From Zopfochytrium polystomum (taxonomy: Eukaryota > Chytridiomycota > Chytridiomycetes > Chytridiales > Chytridiaceae), in assembly GCA_025765615.1 (NCBI GenBank), contig JAIVFJ010000192.1, positions 1 through 64,000 on the forward strand: 64,000 bases of DNA. Direction: 5' to 3'. The notes beneath the pieces were generated by a model that worked only from the letters and a program-made list of their open reading frames with translations, had not been told where the DNA came from and did no database searches. Of the stretch, positions 42,506 through 53,900 are shown one piece after another. Position numbers and translations under genes: made by a program. How positions within the stretch are numbered: the stretch's first letter is position 1; each line of letters opens with the position of its first letter.

Positions 42506-42966
42506 GCAGCAACCTCTCACAGAGATCAAACAAGGAATCCAATCCCCTCCTTGCTGCTTTAACAGAATCCAGTGCAAAACAAGCCAATCTCTCTTCCTCC
42601 ATTTGCTCTCTCTTCCATCTCTGCCCACTCACTCCTCTCTCCTCTCTCCATCCTCTCACTCCTCTCCCTTTTCCATCATCACTGCTCTCTCTCTCTCTCT
42701 CTCTTCATCCCCACACACACCAAGTCCCTCCAGTCCTGGGTGGGATTTCATCACAAAGCTACCTACAAGCCGTCGGCCACATTTGTACGCTCGAACAGGG
42801 CCCTGCTGCTCTTACAAGAAAAGGGTTTCTGACTCTAAACAAGACCAACCTGTCTGTGAGCACCGGCTCACCAGCTACTTTAAGGCAACAAAGGGCTCTT
42901 GGCTCTCTACAAGAAAAGGGCTACCGCTCTAAACAAGTCCACTGGTCCACCAAGCCGCTACCTAGC

Positions 42967-45900
42967 ATGTCTTCTTCGACCCCCAAGGCTGTCCGCTTCT
43001 CTTCTTACGGCTACCAGGCTTGGGAACTGCATGTGGAAGAAGTCATCAAGCCGGTCATGGCATACAATCTAGTTGCCAGCTTCCTCAAGCCTGATTACTT
43101 CGGTACGTTCAACGAGCACTGCACCAAGGTCGGCATCGGCGCTGCTCCTCCCAGTATTGGTTCTCCCCCTGAATCCTCTGCAACGGCGGAGGCCAAGGCT
43201 GCGTACAGTGAGATGTACCGTCTGCACCACGCTGCCCTTGACAAGTACCACACTGGTGTACGCCAAGAACACAAGACCTACAGGGAGCTTGAGGCCCAAC
43301 ACGACAAGGCGGTTGCTACCCTCGACTCCTGCTCACGCATCGAGGATGTGCGCTCCATGAATGCAGCAAACATCACCAACTGCGCTGATCGGTACAAGTG
43401 GCTCAATGACAAGTACGCCCTGCAGGACCACACTGGTTCACAGCAGGACAAGTGGCTTGCGACTTACAGTCGTTTGGCAAAACCCAGAGACTCTGGTCTG
43501 GCAGTCCAGGAGTGGTACACCACTCTGACCACACTGGTCACGGATTGGCCAAAGCATTTCAAATGTACTGCCACCACTTGCAGGGGTGTGACAAACATCC
43601 TGCGTTCTGCCATCATTCACAAAGCAAGGGAAACGCTGCCTGGACATGAAATCTTCTCTGGCGTTCGTCAAAATCTTCTCAAGGGGCTGTCAGGCTACGC
43701 CAACACCAGCGATCTTGTCAAGGAGTTGACAAACTGCCACACGCTGTACCAGCAAAGCAAAGAGAAGAATAGCAGACACTCTGCTCACCACGGCACTTCT
43801 GAGATGGAAACAGCTGCTTCAGCAAAGACCTCAGTGGCAACCAAGAAGCGCAAGATCGGTGAGGCACTCAACGGCAAGCCTACTTGTGACCTTCATGGAA
43901 TCTGGGTCTCACACTCTCGCGAGGAATGCCTCAAGTTCCCTCACGGGAAGTCAGAGCCGGCTCGCCCTGCAAAGAAGGCCAAGGGCAAGCAGCCTGCACA
44001 CGCCAAAGAAGCCAAGGCCACGCCAGCTGATTCCAAGAAAGCTACTGAGACTGCCAAGATTGCACGTGAGGTGGCTGCTAAAGAACACCACCAAGCCTCT
44101 TGCGCAGCCTCTGAGGATTCTCCTCCCCACAAATGCTACAGGATGGATACTCCACCACCGCCTACTGAAGCAGAAGACGTCGAAATGTTGGAGTTCAGTA
44201 CTGAGGGTGCTGCGCGCCTTGCAGACACATCAGCTCTAGACGACTTCCTTTCAGTAGAAAGGGCACTTGCGGCACGGGAGTTTGAAATTGGAACATGCCA
44301 GGCCGTTGAGGTGGAGCAGGAATTTGAAGTGGAACTCACAGTTACACTTCTTGACGGCAGAATGGATCCAGACTGGATCACTGACAACATTGTCTCAAAC
44401 GTCGGCTACAAAGTGATGTACGAATCTGGGCGTTTCCTCTACCGCAACGTCACCTACCGCCGCATCTACGAGACTGCGCTGATGGCAAGACTTGCTGGCA
44501 GCAACCCACACCAGGTCATCCTTGACTCTGGGGCTTCAAGGACAATGTCGCCTTGTGAAGAGCACTTCACAAACTTGCGGCCCACCTCCCAGCAGATCAA
44601 AACAGCTGACGGCTTTACAACTGCCACTGGAGTGGGCGACTTCACCCTGTTCGTTAACGGAAGAGCTCTCATCATGAGGAACTCGCTCTATGTGCCAGAG
44701 TTCTCAGACACTCTACTCTCAGTTCAGCAAATCGTGCGGCAGACAGGTCACAACGTGACTTTCACAGCAGACACAGCCCTATTGCATCCTCGGGTACATG
44801 GTTCAGACTTTACCATTGCTCACAGGGACACAGGGAATGTTTATGTTGTGGACCCTTCTCTTCTGACGGGACATACTGGTCTCGACAGGGCAGAACTTGG
44901 AAGGGACGCGCCGACTCCTTCGGGGGACGCCCCAGGTGAGTCGCAACAGCAAACTGCTCCTTTGCAAACTGCAACTCCAACTTTAAGTCAAACTGACCCA
45001 GACCCTTTACCAAACCCTCAGAACATTGAAGCAGTCCGAGCTCTTCACAAGAAATTTGGTCACCTGTCTTTATCTTCTTTGAAGCGTACTTGGTCAAATC
45101 TGAATAAAGTTGGTCATTCATTTTTCCTCATTCATGACATTCCCTGCGTGACATGTGATGTTGGGAAATTGAAAGCTTCGCCTATCCACTCCACTTCCAG
45201 ACCAAACATCACACTGCTTGGTCGTTTACACACTGATGCTGTCCCACTGCCCGCACGTGGACACCATGGTGAAAAACATTGGCAACTGGTTGTGGAAGAG
45301 TCAACCCGTTGGCTTGACATTGAGTTCCTCAACTCTTTGTCCGACGCGCCCACAAGATTCCGGTCTACGATCGAAAGGTTTGAACAACAACATGGCAAAC
45401 ATATCACATCTGTGCGCTGTGACAGGGGGGAAATCTTCAAAGATGGAGAATTCAAAACTTGGGCCAATACTCGGCATCCTCCTATTGTTTTAGAACCTAG
45501 TCCTGCATTCACCAAGGAATTCAATGGGCTGGTAGAACGTCAGGTCAACACTCTCAAAGACATGGCACACTGCATGCTCTTAGAGTCACGATTACCCCAC
45601 TCTTTCTTTGTGTATGCAGTCCGCTACGCAGCATACATCAAGAACAGGGTTTACCACTCTTACACTAAGAAAACACCTTACGAAGCTTGGTACGGTGAAA
45701 AGCCAAATGTTGATCACATCCGCACCTTTGGCTGTTTGGTTATCCACCGTATCCCAAAGGAAAAGCGAACGCTTAAACATCCTGACAAAGGGGCGCCAGG
45801 CATATTCTTAGGGTATAAAGGAAACACTCTTCCAGTTAGTCTACGACTTGAAAACCCAGAGAATATCGGAACACTTCCATGTCTCCTTTCACGAAAATGT

Positions 45901-48232
45901 TTTTCCTGGCATTGTGCGGAACTGGAGACAGTTCCTTCATGACTCCCGCTTGAAGGAATGGGGACCAGTCCAACCCACAGCTCAGGATTTCCAATATCTT
46001 TCCTCCTCGTTGCATACCCCCGCTATGTCCACTGATCCAGATGTGGCACATCCTGACTGCTCTGTCTGACTCACAAGAAGACTGATGTACCACCTGCAGA
46101 ATCACAGGGGGGAGATCTACAGCCAGGGTATGCTATACGACGCTTCTGATTCTGAACCAGAGTCAATACCTGATGAACAGGAAATCCCTCCTAGGGAGCG
46201 CTCAACTTCCCCTGACATTCTAGCTTTGCCAGAGTCAACAGGGGAGGCAACAAATCCCCCAATCATACCACGAGAGCCATCAGGTTTACGTGACTACCTG
46301 GCATTGAAGGCAAACCTTTGTAAACTACGAACAAAACCATCAATTGCCACAAGTCCTTCCACTTACAGTCGGAAAACACTCCACGCTTTAACTGCAAGAA
46401 TTCGTAAACTAGCGAATAGCACGGGGACAATTTCGTGAACTCTACCAAACGCTCAAAGCATACACTGTGCTTGAGCCGGAGGAAGTCACAGCATATCCAA
46501 CAGAAAGGATCCACCAGCGGGACTTACCGCCACTCCCTGCTTCGCATAAAGAGGCCATGCGTTCTCCTTTTGCAAAGTATTGGAAGGCAGCTCAACTCTC
46601 AGAGATCAATTCGATCACATCAAAGCATGTCTGGGACCTAGTGGCTCGACCTAAAGGGCGTAAGATACTCAAGCCCAAATGGGTTTTTGCCTACAAGTTT
46701 GACAGTGAAGGGTACCTTGAACGCTTCAAGGCTCGCCTTGTTGGTCGGGGTTACACTCAGATCTTTGGTCAGGACTACAATGAGACCTTCTCCCCTGTCG
46801 TCCGCAGCTCCTCCATAAGGGCAATCCTTGCTATCTCGTTGCTGTTTGACCTCATACTTGCAGGCCTTGATGTCGAAACCGCATACTTGAACGCCAAACT
46901 GGACATTGAAAACTTCATGGAACAACCAGAAGGCTTTGAGATACGTGGTGCAGACGGGATACTTCTTGTCTGTTTACTCAGGAAGAGTCTGTACGGACTG
47001 CACCAGTCTGGTCGACAGTGGTACAAAACAATCCGCGACTTCCTAGTAGAAATTGGATTTACGCAATTGAAGACTGACCACTGTGTCTTTGTGCAAAGGC
47101 ACCCTGATGGAAAGGTCAAGACCATCATCACTCTATACTGTAGATGACATCCTCATCTTCAGTCACACTGAAGAAGAAATTGCCAAAATTCTTTCTCTGA
47201 TCAAATCAAAGTTCAAAATCCGCGAGGACCTCAACCCAAAAGTTGCTGTTGGCATCCAAGTTGAGAAAATCAAAGATGGAATCTTTATTGGACAGAAAAA
47301 CTACACACAGCATGTCTTGGAGGAAGCAAACTACTGGTGTGACGATGAAGGCTTACCTGTCAAAATCAAAGCAACTCCCATGTCCACGACATGGATACAC
47401 GATGTGGACTCTGGAAAACTTCCACAAAAAGAGTCGGAATACTTCCGAAGCACACTCATGCAACTTGCTTACCTTGCAAACTTGACGCGCCCTGACATTG
47501 CGTATGCTGTGAATACACTTGCACAATACCAGTCTGCTCCAACCCATTCAGATTCCCTTGCGCTTGACAGATTGCTGCGATATGTCCGCGCTACCTGGGA
47601 TCATGGACTTTTCTACCAAAAGGGAGACTCCCAGATGACATGCATCACCAATGCAACGCTCCCAGAGGTAGAGAAAGCTGCAGGGTATTTCTTACCCAGA
47701 GTGGGATGAACCACATGGCTACGCTGATGCCAGCTATGCTGAAGAGGATGGACGCAAGTCGAGGTCAGGGCATGTGTTCATGCTTTGCGGGGGTGCTATT
47801 ACATGGTACAGCAAGAAACAATCAGTTGTCGCTTTGTCCTCAACTGAGGCGGAATACTTCTCCCTTACTGAGGCCATCAAAGAGGCAATCTGGCTACGAA
47901 TGCTCTTCCAGGAGCTGGGTATGGATTTAAATAAGCCCACTACTGTTTTTGAAGACAATCGTTCAACCATAGCTATTGCTATGAATCCAATACACCATGG
48001 TCGGGTCAAACACTTTGACGTGAGGTTGCATTTCATACGGGACCACTTGGAGAAAAAGGAGGTTCAACTCATTCATTGCCCAACGGACATGATGATTGCT
48101 GACCTTCTCACCAAAGCTCTTCCTGCAGCTCAACATGCAAAGCTTGCATCACTGATGGGAATTTGCAGTCTCGCCGACCTCCAAGGTGTAAGCGTGGTGC
48201 CCACGCTCAAATCAGCACAACGCTTAGTCTAA
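42967..48232 (+). pseudogene. Copia-A gag-pol polyprotein, element 1 (frameshifted)
   Basis: ATG 42967 (MSSSTPKAVRFSSYGY), stop TAA 48230-48232. Gag is about 42967-44000 with a Cys/His cluster CDLHGIWVSHSREEC near 43885. The protease motif ILDSGASRTM is at 44520. Integrase follows with HKKFGH...CVTC (zinc domain) and catalytic LHTDAV, RCDRGE and NGLVERQ (45230-45540). Reverse transcriptase has KPKWVFAYKF and ETAYLNAKL, with the catalytic YVDD split by an insertion near 47140. RNase H has YADASYAEED and STEAEYFSL. Relative to element 2, single extra bases lie near 45837, 46057, 46083, 46125, 46430, 47138 and 47685, breaking the C-terminal half. Unlike element 2, its Gag N-terminus is intact. 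Confidence 0.85.
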
Positions 48233-48256
48233 AGGCTCTCTCTGGCTTCTCCAGCT

Positions 48257-48350
48257 ACACTTGTGGGTTCATGCAGGTTTTCACAAGTGTAGGGGGGTAC
48301 ATGGGTGGGTTCGAGTCCCACTGCTTGGCTGGCATTGTTGGACAGCCATG
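48257..48350 (+). other. Structured 3' UTR of Copia-A with tRNA T-arm motif
   Basis: Three stems follow the stop: ACACTTGTG/CACAAGTGT (48257-48265 with 48282-48290), GTGGG-TTCGAGT-CCCAC (48305-48321), which is a perfect tRNA T-arm containing the B-box GGTTCGAGTCC, and TGGCTG/CAGCCA just after. The same sequence is at 56262-56355 in element 2. No A-box or acceptor stem was found, so it is not a complete tRNA. Confidence 0.6.
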
Positions 48351-48396
48351 TACTACAGGAGAAACAGTTGCCCCCTCTCTTTCTATTGCGGGGGTG

Positions 48397-49616
48397 TGTT
48401 GAGATTCGACCCACGGGGTACACTACGCCCGTTACTGATGATCCCTTTGAGAACTCCATCCAATCACATTGGATGGGGTGTTTGAAGGGCTCAGTAGATT
48501 CAATACTTGAATGGGGCGCTCGGAAGGGCTAATCTGTTCTCAATAAAAAGAGATAGGCAAAGGCGGCTGTTGTTCTAGCTTTGTTCATCCTACCGGTAGG
48601 AACAATGCAATTAGAACATGCACAAAAACGCTCAAACTACGCACTCTGCACATGTAACACAGCACAGCAAGCATGCAGAAGCAGTGTACCACTGCCCCAA
48701 TGCTCCGGAATTCCGCTCTCTGCATCGGAATTCCGCACTCTTGCATCGGAATTCCGCTTCCTGATCTGGAATTCCTCTCTCTGCACCGGAATTCCGCTTC
48801 CTGATCTGGAATTCCAGCTTTCCTGCTGTGCTGTGCAATCTGAGCAATGCAACAGGCATTTAGGAATCAGGGATTGCACCAATCACTGCATTTCTAAAAA
48901 TGAGATAAAAACTGAGCTCACCAGAGATTGCACCAATCATTGGATTTCTAAAAACAAGGAAAAAAGCGGCTTGTTTCCCAAACAAGCTTCCTGATTTGGA
49001 AACAACCAAACCAATTTACAAGCAACTGTTCTCAAACAAGCTGTAAATTGGTTCCTGGTGGTACTCAGCCCAGACAAAGTGCTCAGCCCAAGGTGGTACT
49101 CAGCTCTGGCTGGTACTTAGCCCTGGGTGGTACACAGCCCAGGCTGGTACTCAGCCCTGGGTGGTGCTCAGCCCAGGCTGGTACTTAGCCCTGGCTGGTA
49201 CTCAGCCCTGAGTGATGCCCAGCCCTGGGTGGTACTCAGCCCTGAATGGGTACTTAGCCCAGGCTGGGGGTTGGTGCTCAGCCTGTTTTATCTCATTTCT
49301 GTGGCCTGCTCTGTGCAGCCCACTGCTCCCTCTGTTTTCTGATGGCTCCAACCTGCAGGAGTATAAAAGCAGCAACCTCTCACAGAGATCAAACAAGGAA
49401 TCCAATCCCCTCCTTGCTGCTTTAACAGAATCCAGTGCAAAACAAGCCAATCTCTCTTCCTCCATTTGCTCTCTCTTCCATCTCTGCCCACTCACTCCTC
49501 TCTCCTCTCTCCATCCTCTCACTCCTCTCCCTTTTCCATCATCACTGCTCTCTCTCTCTCTCTCTCTTCATCCCCACACACACCAAGTCCCTCCAGTCCT
49601 GGGTGGGATTTCATCA
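48397..49616 (+). repeat. Copia-A element 1, 3' LTR
   Basis: 1220 bp, preceded by the purine-rich GCGGGGGTG. It differs from the 5' LTR by one extra C near 48695 and one extra T near 48741. Confidence 0.9.
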
Positions 49617-49630
49617 ATGTCATAGGCCTT

Positions 49631-50764
49631 TGTTGAGATTCGACCCACGGGGTACACTACGCCCGTTACTGATGATCCCTTTGAGAACTCCATCCAATCA
49701 CATTGGATGGGGTGTTCGAAGGACTCAGTAGATTCAATACTTGAATGGGGCGCTCAGATGGGCTAATCTGTTCTCAATAAAAAGAGATAGGCAAAGGCGG
49801 CTGTTGTTCTAGCTTTGTTCATCCTACCGGTAGGAACAATGCAATTAGAACATGCACAAAAACGCCAAACTACGCACTCAGCACATGTAACACAGCACAG
49901 CAAGCATGCAGAAGCAGTGTACCACTGCCCAATGCTCCGAAATTCCGCTCTCTGATCTGGAATTCCAGCTTTCCTGCTGTGCTGTGCAATCTGAGCAATG
50001 CAACAGGCATTTAGGAATCAGGGATTGCACCAATCACTGCATTTCTAAAAGTGAGATAAAAACTGAGCTCACCAGAGATTGCACCAATCATTGGATTTCT
50101 AAAAACAAGGAAAAAAGCGGCTTGTTTCCCAAACAAGCTTCCTGATTTGGAAACAACCAAACCAATTTACAAGCAACTGTTTCTCAAACAAGCTGTAAAT
50201 TGGTTTCTGGTGGTACTCAGCCCAGACAAAGTACTCAGCCCAAGGTGGTACTCAGCCCTGGCTGGTGCACAGCCCAGGCTGGTACTCAGCCCTAGGTGGT
50301 GCTCAGCCCAGGCTGGTACTCAGCCCTGGCTGGTATTCAGCCCTGAGTGATGCCCAGCACTGGGTGGTACTCAGCCCTGAATGGGTACTTAGCCCAGGCT
50401 GGGGATTGGTGCTCAGCCTGTTTTATCTCATTTCTGTGGCCTGCTCTGTGCAGCCCACTGCTCCCTCTGTTTTCTGATGGCTCCAACCTGCAGGAGTATA
50501 AAAGCAGCAACCTCTCACAGAGATCAAACAAGGAAAAGGAATCCAACCCCCCTCCTTGCTGCTTTGACAGAATCCAGTGCAAAACAAGCCAATCTCTCTT
50601 CCTCCATTTGCTCTCTCTTCCATCTCTGCCCACTCACTCCTCTCTCCTCTCTCCATCCTCTCACTCCTCTCCCTTTTCCATCATCACTGCTCTCTCTCTC
50701 TCTCTCTCTCTCTCTTCATCCCCACACACACCAAGTCCCTCCAGTCCTGGGTGGGATTTCATCA
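49631..50764 (+). repeat. Copia-A element 2, 5' LTR
   Basis: 1134 bp, with a contracted GGAATTCC array (about two units, one mutated to GAAATTCC) and a shorter 17-bp array. The TATAAAAGCAGC promoter core is retained. Confidence 0.9.
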
Positions 50765-50977
50765 CAAAGCTACCTACAAGCCGTCGGCCACACTTGTACG
50801 CTCGAACAAGGCCCTGCTGCTCTTACAAGAAAAGGGTTTCTGACTCTAAACAAGACCAACCTGTCTGTGAGCACCGGCTCACCAGCTACTTTAAGGCAAC
50901 AAAGGGCTCTTGGCTCTCTACAAGAAAAGGGCTACTGCTCTAAACAAGTCCACTGGTCCACCAAGCCGCTACCTAGC

Positions 50978-53900
50978 ATGTCTTCTTCGACCCCCAAGGC
51001 TGTCCGCTTCTCTTCTTACGGCTACCAGGCTTGGGAACTGCATGTGGAAGAAGTCATCAAGCCGGTCATGGCATACAATCTTGTTGCCAGCTTCCTCAAG
51101 CCTGATTACTTCGGTACGTTCAACGAGCACTGCACCAAGGTCAGGCATCGGCGCTGCTCCTCCCAGTATTGGTTCTCCCCCTGAATCCTCTGCAACGGCG
51201 GAGGCCAAGGCTGCGTACAGTGAGATGTACCGTCTGCACCACGCTGCCCTTGACAAGTACCACACTGGTATACGACAAGAACACAAGACCTACAGGGAGC
51301 TTGAGGCCCAACACGACAAGGCGGTTGCTACCCTCGACTCCTGCTCGCGCATTGAGGATGTGCGCTCCATGAATGCGGCAAACATCACCAACTGCGCTGA
51401 CCGGTACAAGTGGCTCAATGACAAGTACGCCCTGCAGGACCACACTGGTTCACAGCAGGACAAGTGGCTTGCGACTTACAGTCGTTTGGCAAAACCCAGA
51501 GACTCTGGTCCGGCAGTCCACGAGTGGTACACCACTCTGACCACACTGGTCACGGATTGGCCGAAGCATTTCAAATGTACTGCCACCACTTGCAGGGGTG
51601 TGACAAACATCCTGCGTTCTGGCATCATCCACAAAGCAAGGGAAACGCTGCCTGGACATGAAATCTTCTCTGGCGTTCGTCAAAATCTTCTCAAGGGGCT
51701 GTCAGGCTACGCCAACACCAGCGATCTCGTCAAGGAGTTGACAAACTGCCACACGCTGTACCAGCAAAGCAAAGAGAAGAACAGCAGACACTCTGCTCAC
51801 CATGGCACTTCTGAGATGGAAACAGCTGCTTCAGCAAAGACCTCAGTGGCAACCAAGAAGCGCAAGATCGGTGAGGCACTCAACGGCAAGCCTACTTGTG
51901 ACCTTCATGGAATCTGGGTCTCGCACTCTCGCGAGGAATGCCTCAAGTTCCCTCACGGGAAGTCAGAGCCAGCTCGCCCTGCAAAGAAGGCCAAGGGCAA
52001 GCAGCCTGCACATGCCAAAGAAGCCAAGGCCACGTCAGCTGATTCCAAGAAAGCGACTGAGACTGCCAAGATTGCACGTGAGGTGGCTGCTAAAGAACAC
52101 CACCAAGCCTCTTGCGCAGCCTCTGAGGATTCTCCTCCCCACAAATGCTACAGGATGGATACTCCACCACCGCCTACTGAAGCAGAAGACGTCGAAATGT
52201 TGGAGTTCAGTACTGAGGGTGCTGCGCGCCTTGCAGACACTTCAGCTCTGGACGACTTCCTTTCAGTAGAAAGGGCACTTGCGGCACGGGAGTTTGAAAT
52301 TGGAACATGCCAGGCCGTTGAGGTGGAGGAGGAATTTGAAGTGGAACTCACAGTTACACTTCTTGATGGCAGAATGGATCCAGACTGGATCACTGACAAC
52401 ATTGTCTCAAACGTCGGCTACAAAGTGATGTACGAATCTGGGCGTTTCCTCTACCGCAACGTCACCTACCGCCGCATCTACGAGACTGCGCTGATGGCAA
52501 GACTTGCTGGCAGCCACCCACACCAGGTCATCCTTGACTCTGGGGCTTCCAGGACAATGTCGCCTTGTGAAGAGCACTTCACAAACTTGCGGCCCACCTC
52601 CCAGCAGATCAAAACAGCTGACAGCTTTACAACTGCCACTGGAGTGGGCGACTTCACCCTGTTCGTTAACGGAAGAGCTCTCATCATGAGGAACTCGCTC
52701 TATGTGCCAGAGTTCTCAGACACTCTACTCTCAGTTCAGCAAATCGTGCGGCAGACAGGTCACAACGTGACTTTCACAGCAGACACAGCCCTATTGCATC
52801 CTCGGGTACATGGTTCAGACTTTACCATTGCTCACAGGGACACAGGGAATGTTTATGTTGTGGACCCTTCTCTTCTGACGGGACATACTGGTCTCGACAG
52901 GGCAGAACTTGGAAGGGACGCGCCGACTCCTTCGGGGGACGCCCCAGGTGAGTCGCAACAGCAAACTGCTCCTTTGCAAACTGCAACTCCAACTTTAAGT
53001 CAAACTGACCCAGACCCTTTACCAAACCCTCAGAACATTGAAGCAGTCCGAGCTCTTCACAAGAAATTTGGTCACCTGTCTTTATCTTCTTTGAAGTGTA
53101 CTTGGTCAAATCTGAATAAAGTTGGTCATTCATTTTTCCTCATTCATGACATTCCCTGCGTGACATGTGATGTTGGGAAATTGAAAGCTACGCCTATCCA
53201 CTCCACTTCCCGACCAAACACCACACTGCTTGGTCGTTTACACACTGATGCTGTCCCACTGCCCGCACGTGGACACCATGGTGAAAAACATTGGCAACTG
53301 GTTGTGGAAGAGTCAACCCGTTGGCTTGACATTGAGTTCCTCAACTCTTTGTCCGACGCGCCCACAAGATTCCGGTCTACGATCGAAAGGTTTGAACAAC
53401 AACATGGCAAACATATCACATCTGTGCGCTGTGACAGGGGGGAAATCTTCAAAGATGGAGAATTCAAAACTTGGGCCAATACTCGGCATCCTCCTATTGT
53501 TTTAGAACCTAGTCCTGCATTCACCAAGGAATTCAATGGGCTGGTAGAACGTCAGGTCAACACTCTCAAAGACATGGCACACTGCATGCTCTTAGAGTCA
53601 CGATTGCCCCACTCTTTCTTTGTGTATGCAGTCCGCTACGCAGCATACATCAAGAACAGGGTTTACCACTCTTACACTAAGAAAACACCTTACGAAGCTT
53701 GGTACGGTGAAAAGCCAAATGTTGATCACATCCGCACCTTTGGCTTTTTGGTTATCCACCGTATCCCAAAGGAAAAGCGAACACTTAAACATCCTGACAA
53801 AGGGGCGCCAGGCATATTCTTAGGGTATAAAGGAAACACTCTTCCAGTTGTCTACGACTTGAGAACCCAGAGAATATCGGAACACTTCCATGTCTCCTTT

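Larger units (their letters stand above)
41536..42753 (+). repeat. Copia-A element 1, 5' LTR
   Basis: 1218 bp. It contains a 20-bp-period array of six GGAATTCC palindromes (41845-41952), a 17-bp-period array of GGTACTCAGCCCTGGGT type (about 42195-42415), a TATA box (42499-42505) and a CT-rich downstream leader. Confidence 0.9.
41536..49616 (+). mobile_element. Copia-A element 1, full-length LTR retrotransposon (TSD ATGTC)
   Basis: 5' LTR 41536-42753, internal region, 3' LTR 48397-49616. The LTRs begin TGTTGAGATTCG and end GGATTTCATCA. A 5-bp duplication ATGTC flanks the element (41531-41535, 49617-49621). One long gag-pol frame (42967-48232) carries several single-base insertions relative to element 2. 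The LTRs differ by two single-base insertions only, so the insertion is young. No TGG (tRNA 3'-end complement) follows the 5' LTR; the sequence there is CAAAGCTACCTACAAG, so a non-standard or internal tRNA primer is likely. Confidence 0.9.

Noticed and set aside
42349..42966. N-terminal extension of Copia-A gag-pol into the 5' LTR
   Set aside because: The frame happens to be open through the CT-rich leader and 17-bp array, but element 2 lacks it and translation from ATG 42967 gives the conserved Gag start.
48283..48356. Complete tRNA gene in the Copia-A 3' UTR
   Set aside because: Only a T-arm with B-box is present; there is no A-box, anticodon arm or acceptor stem that pairs.
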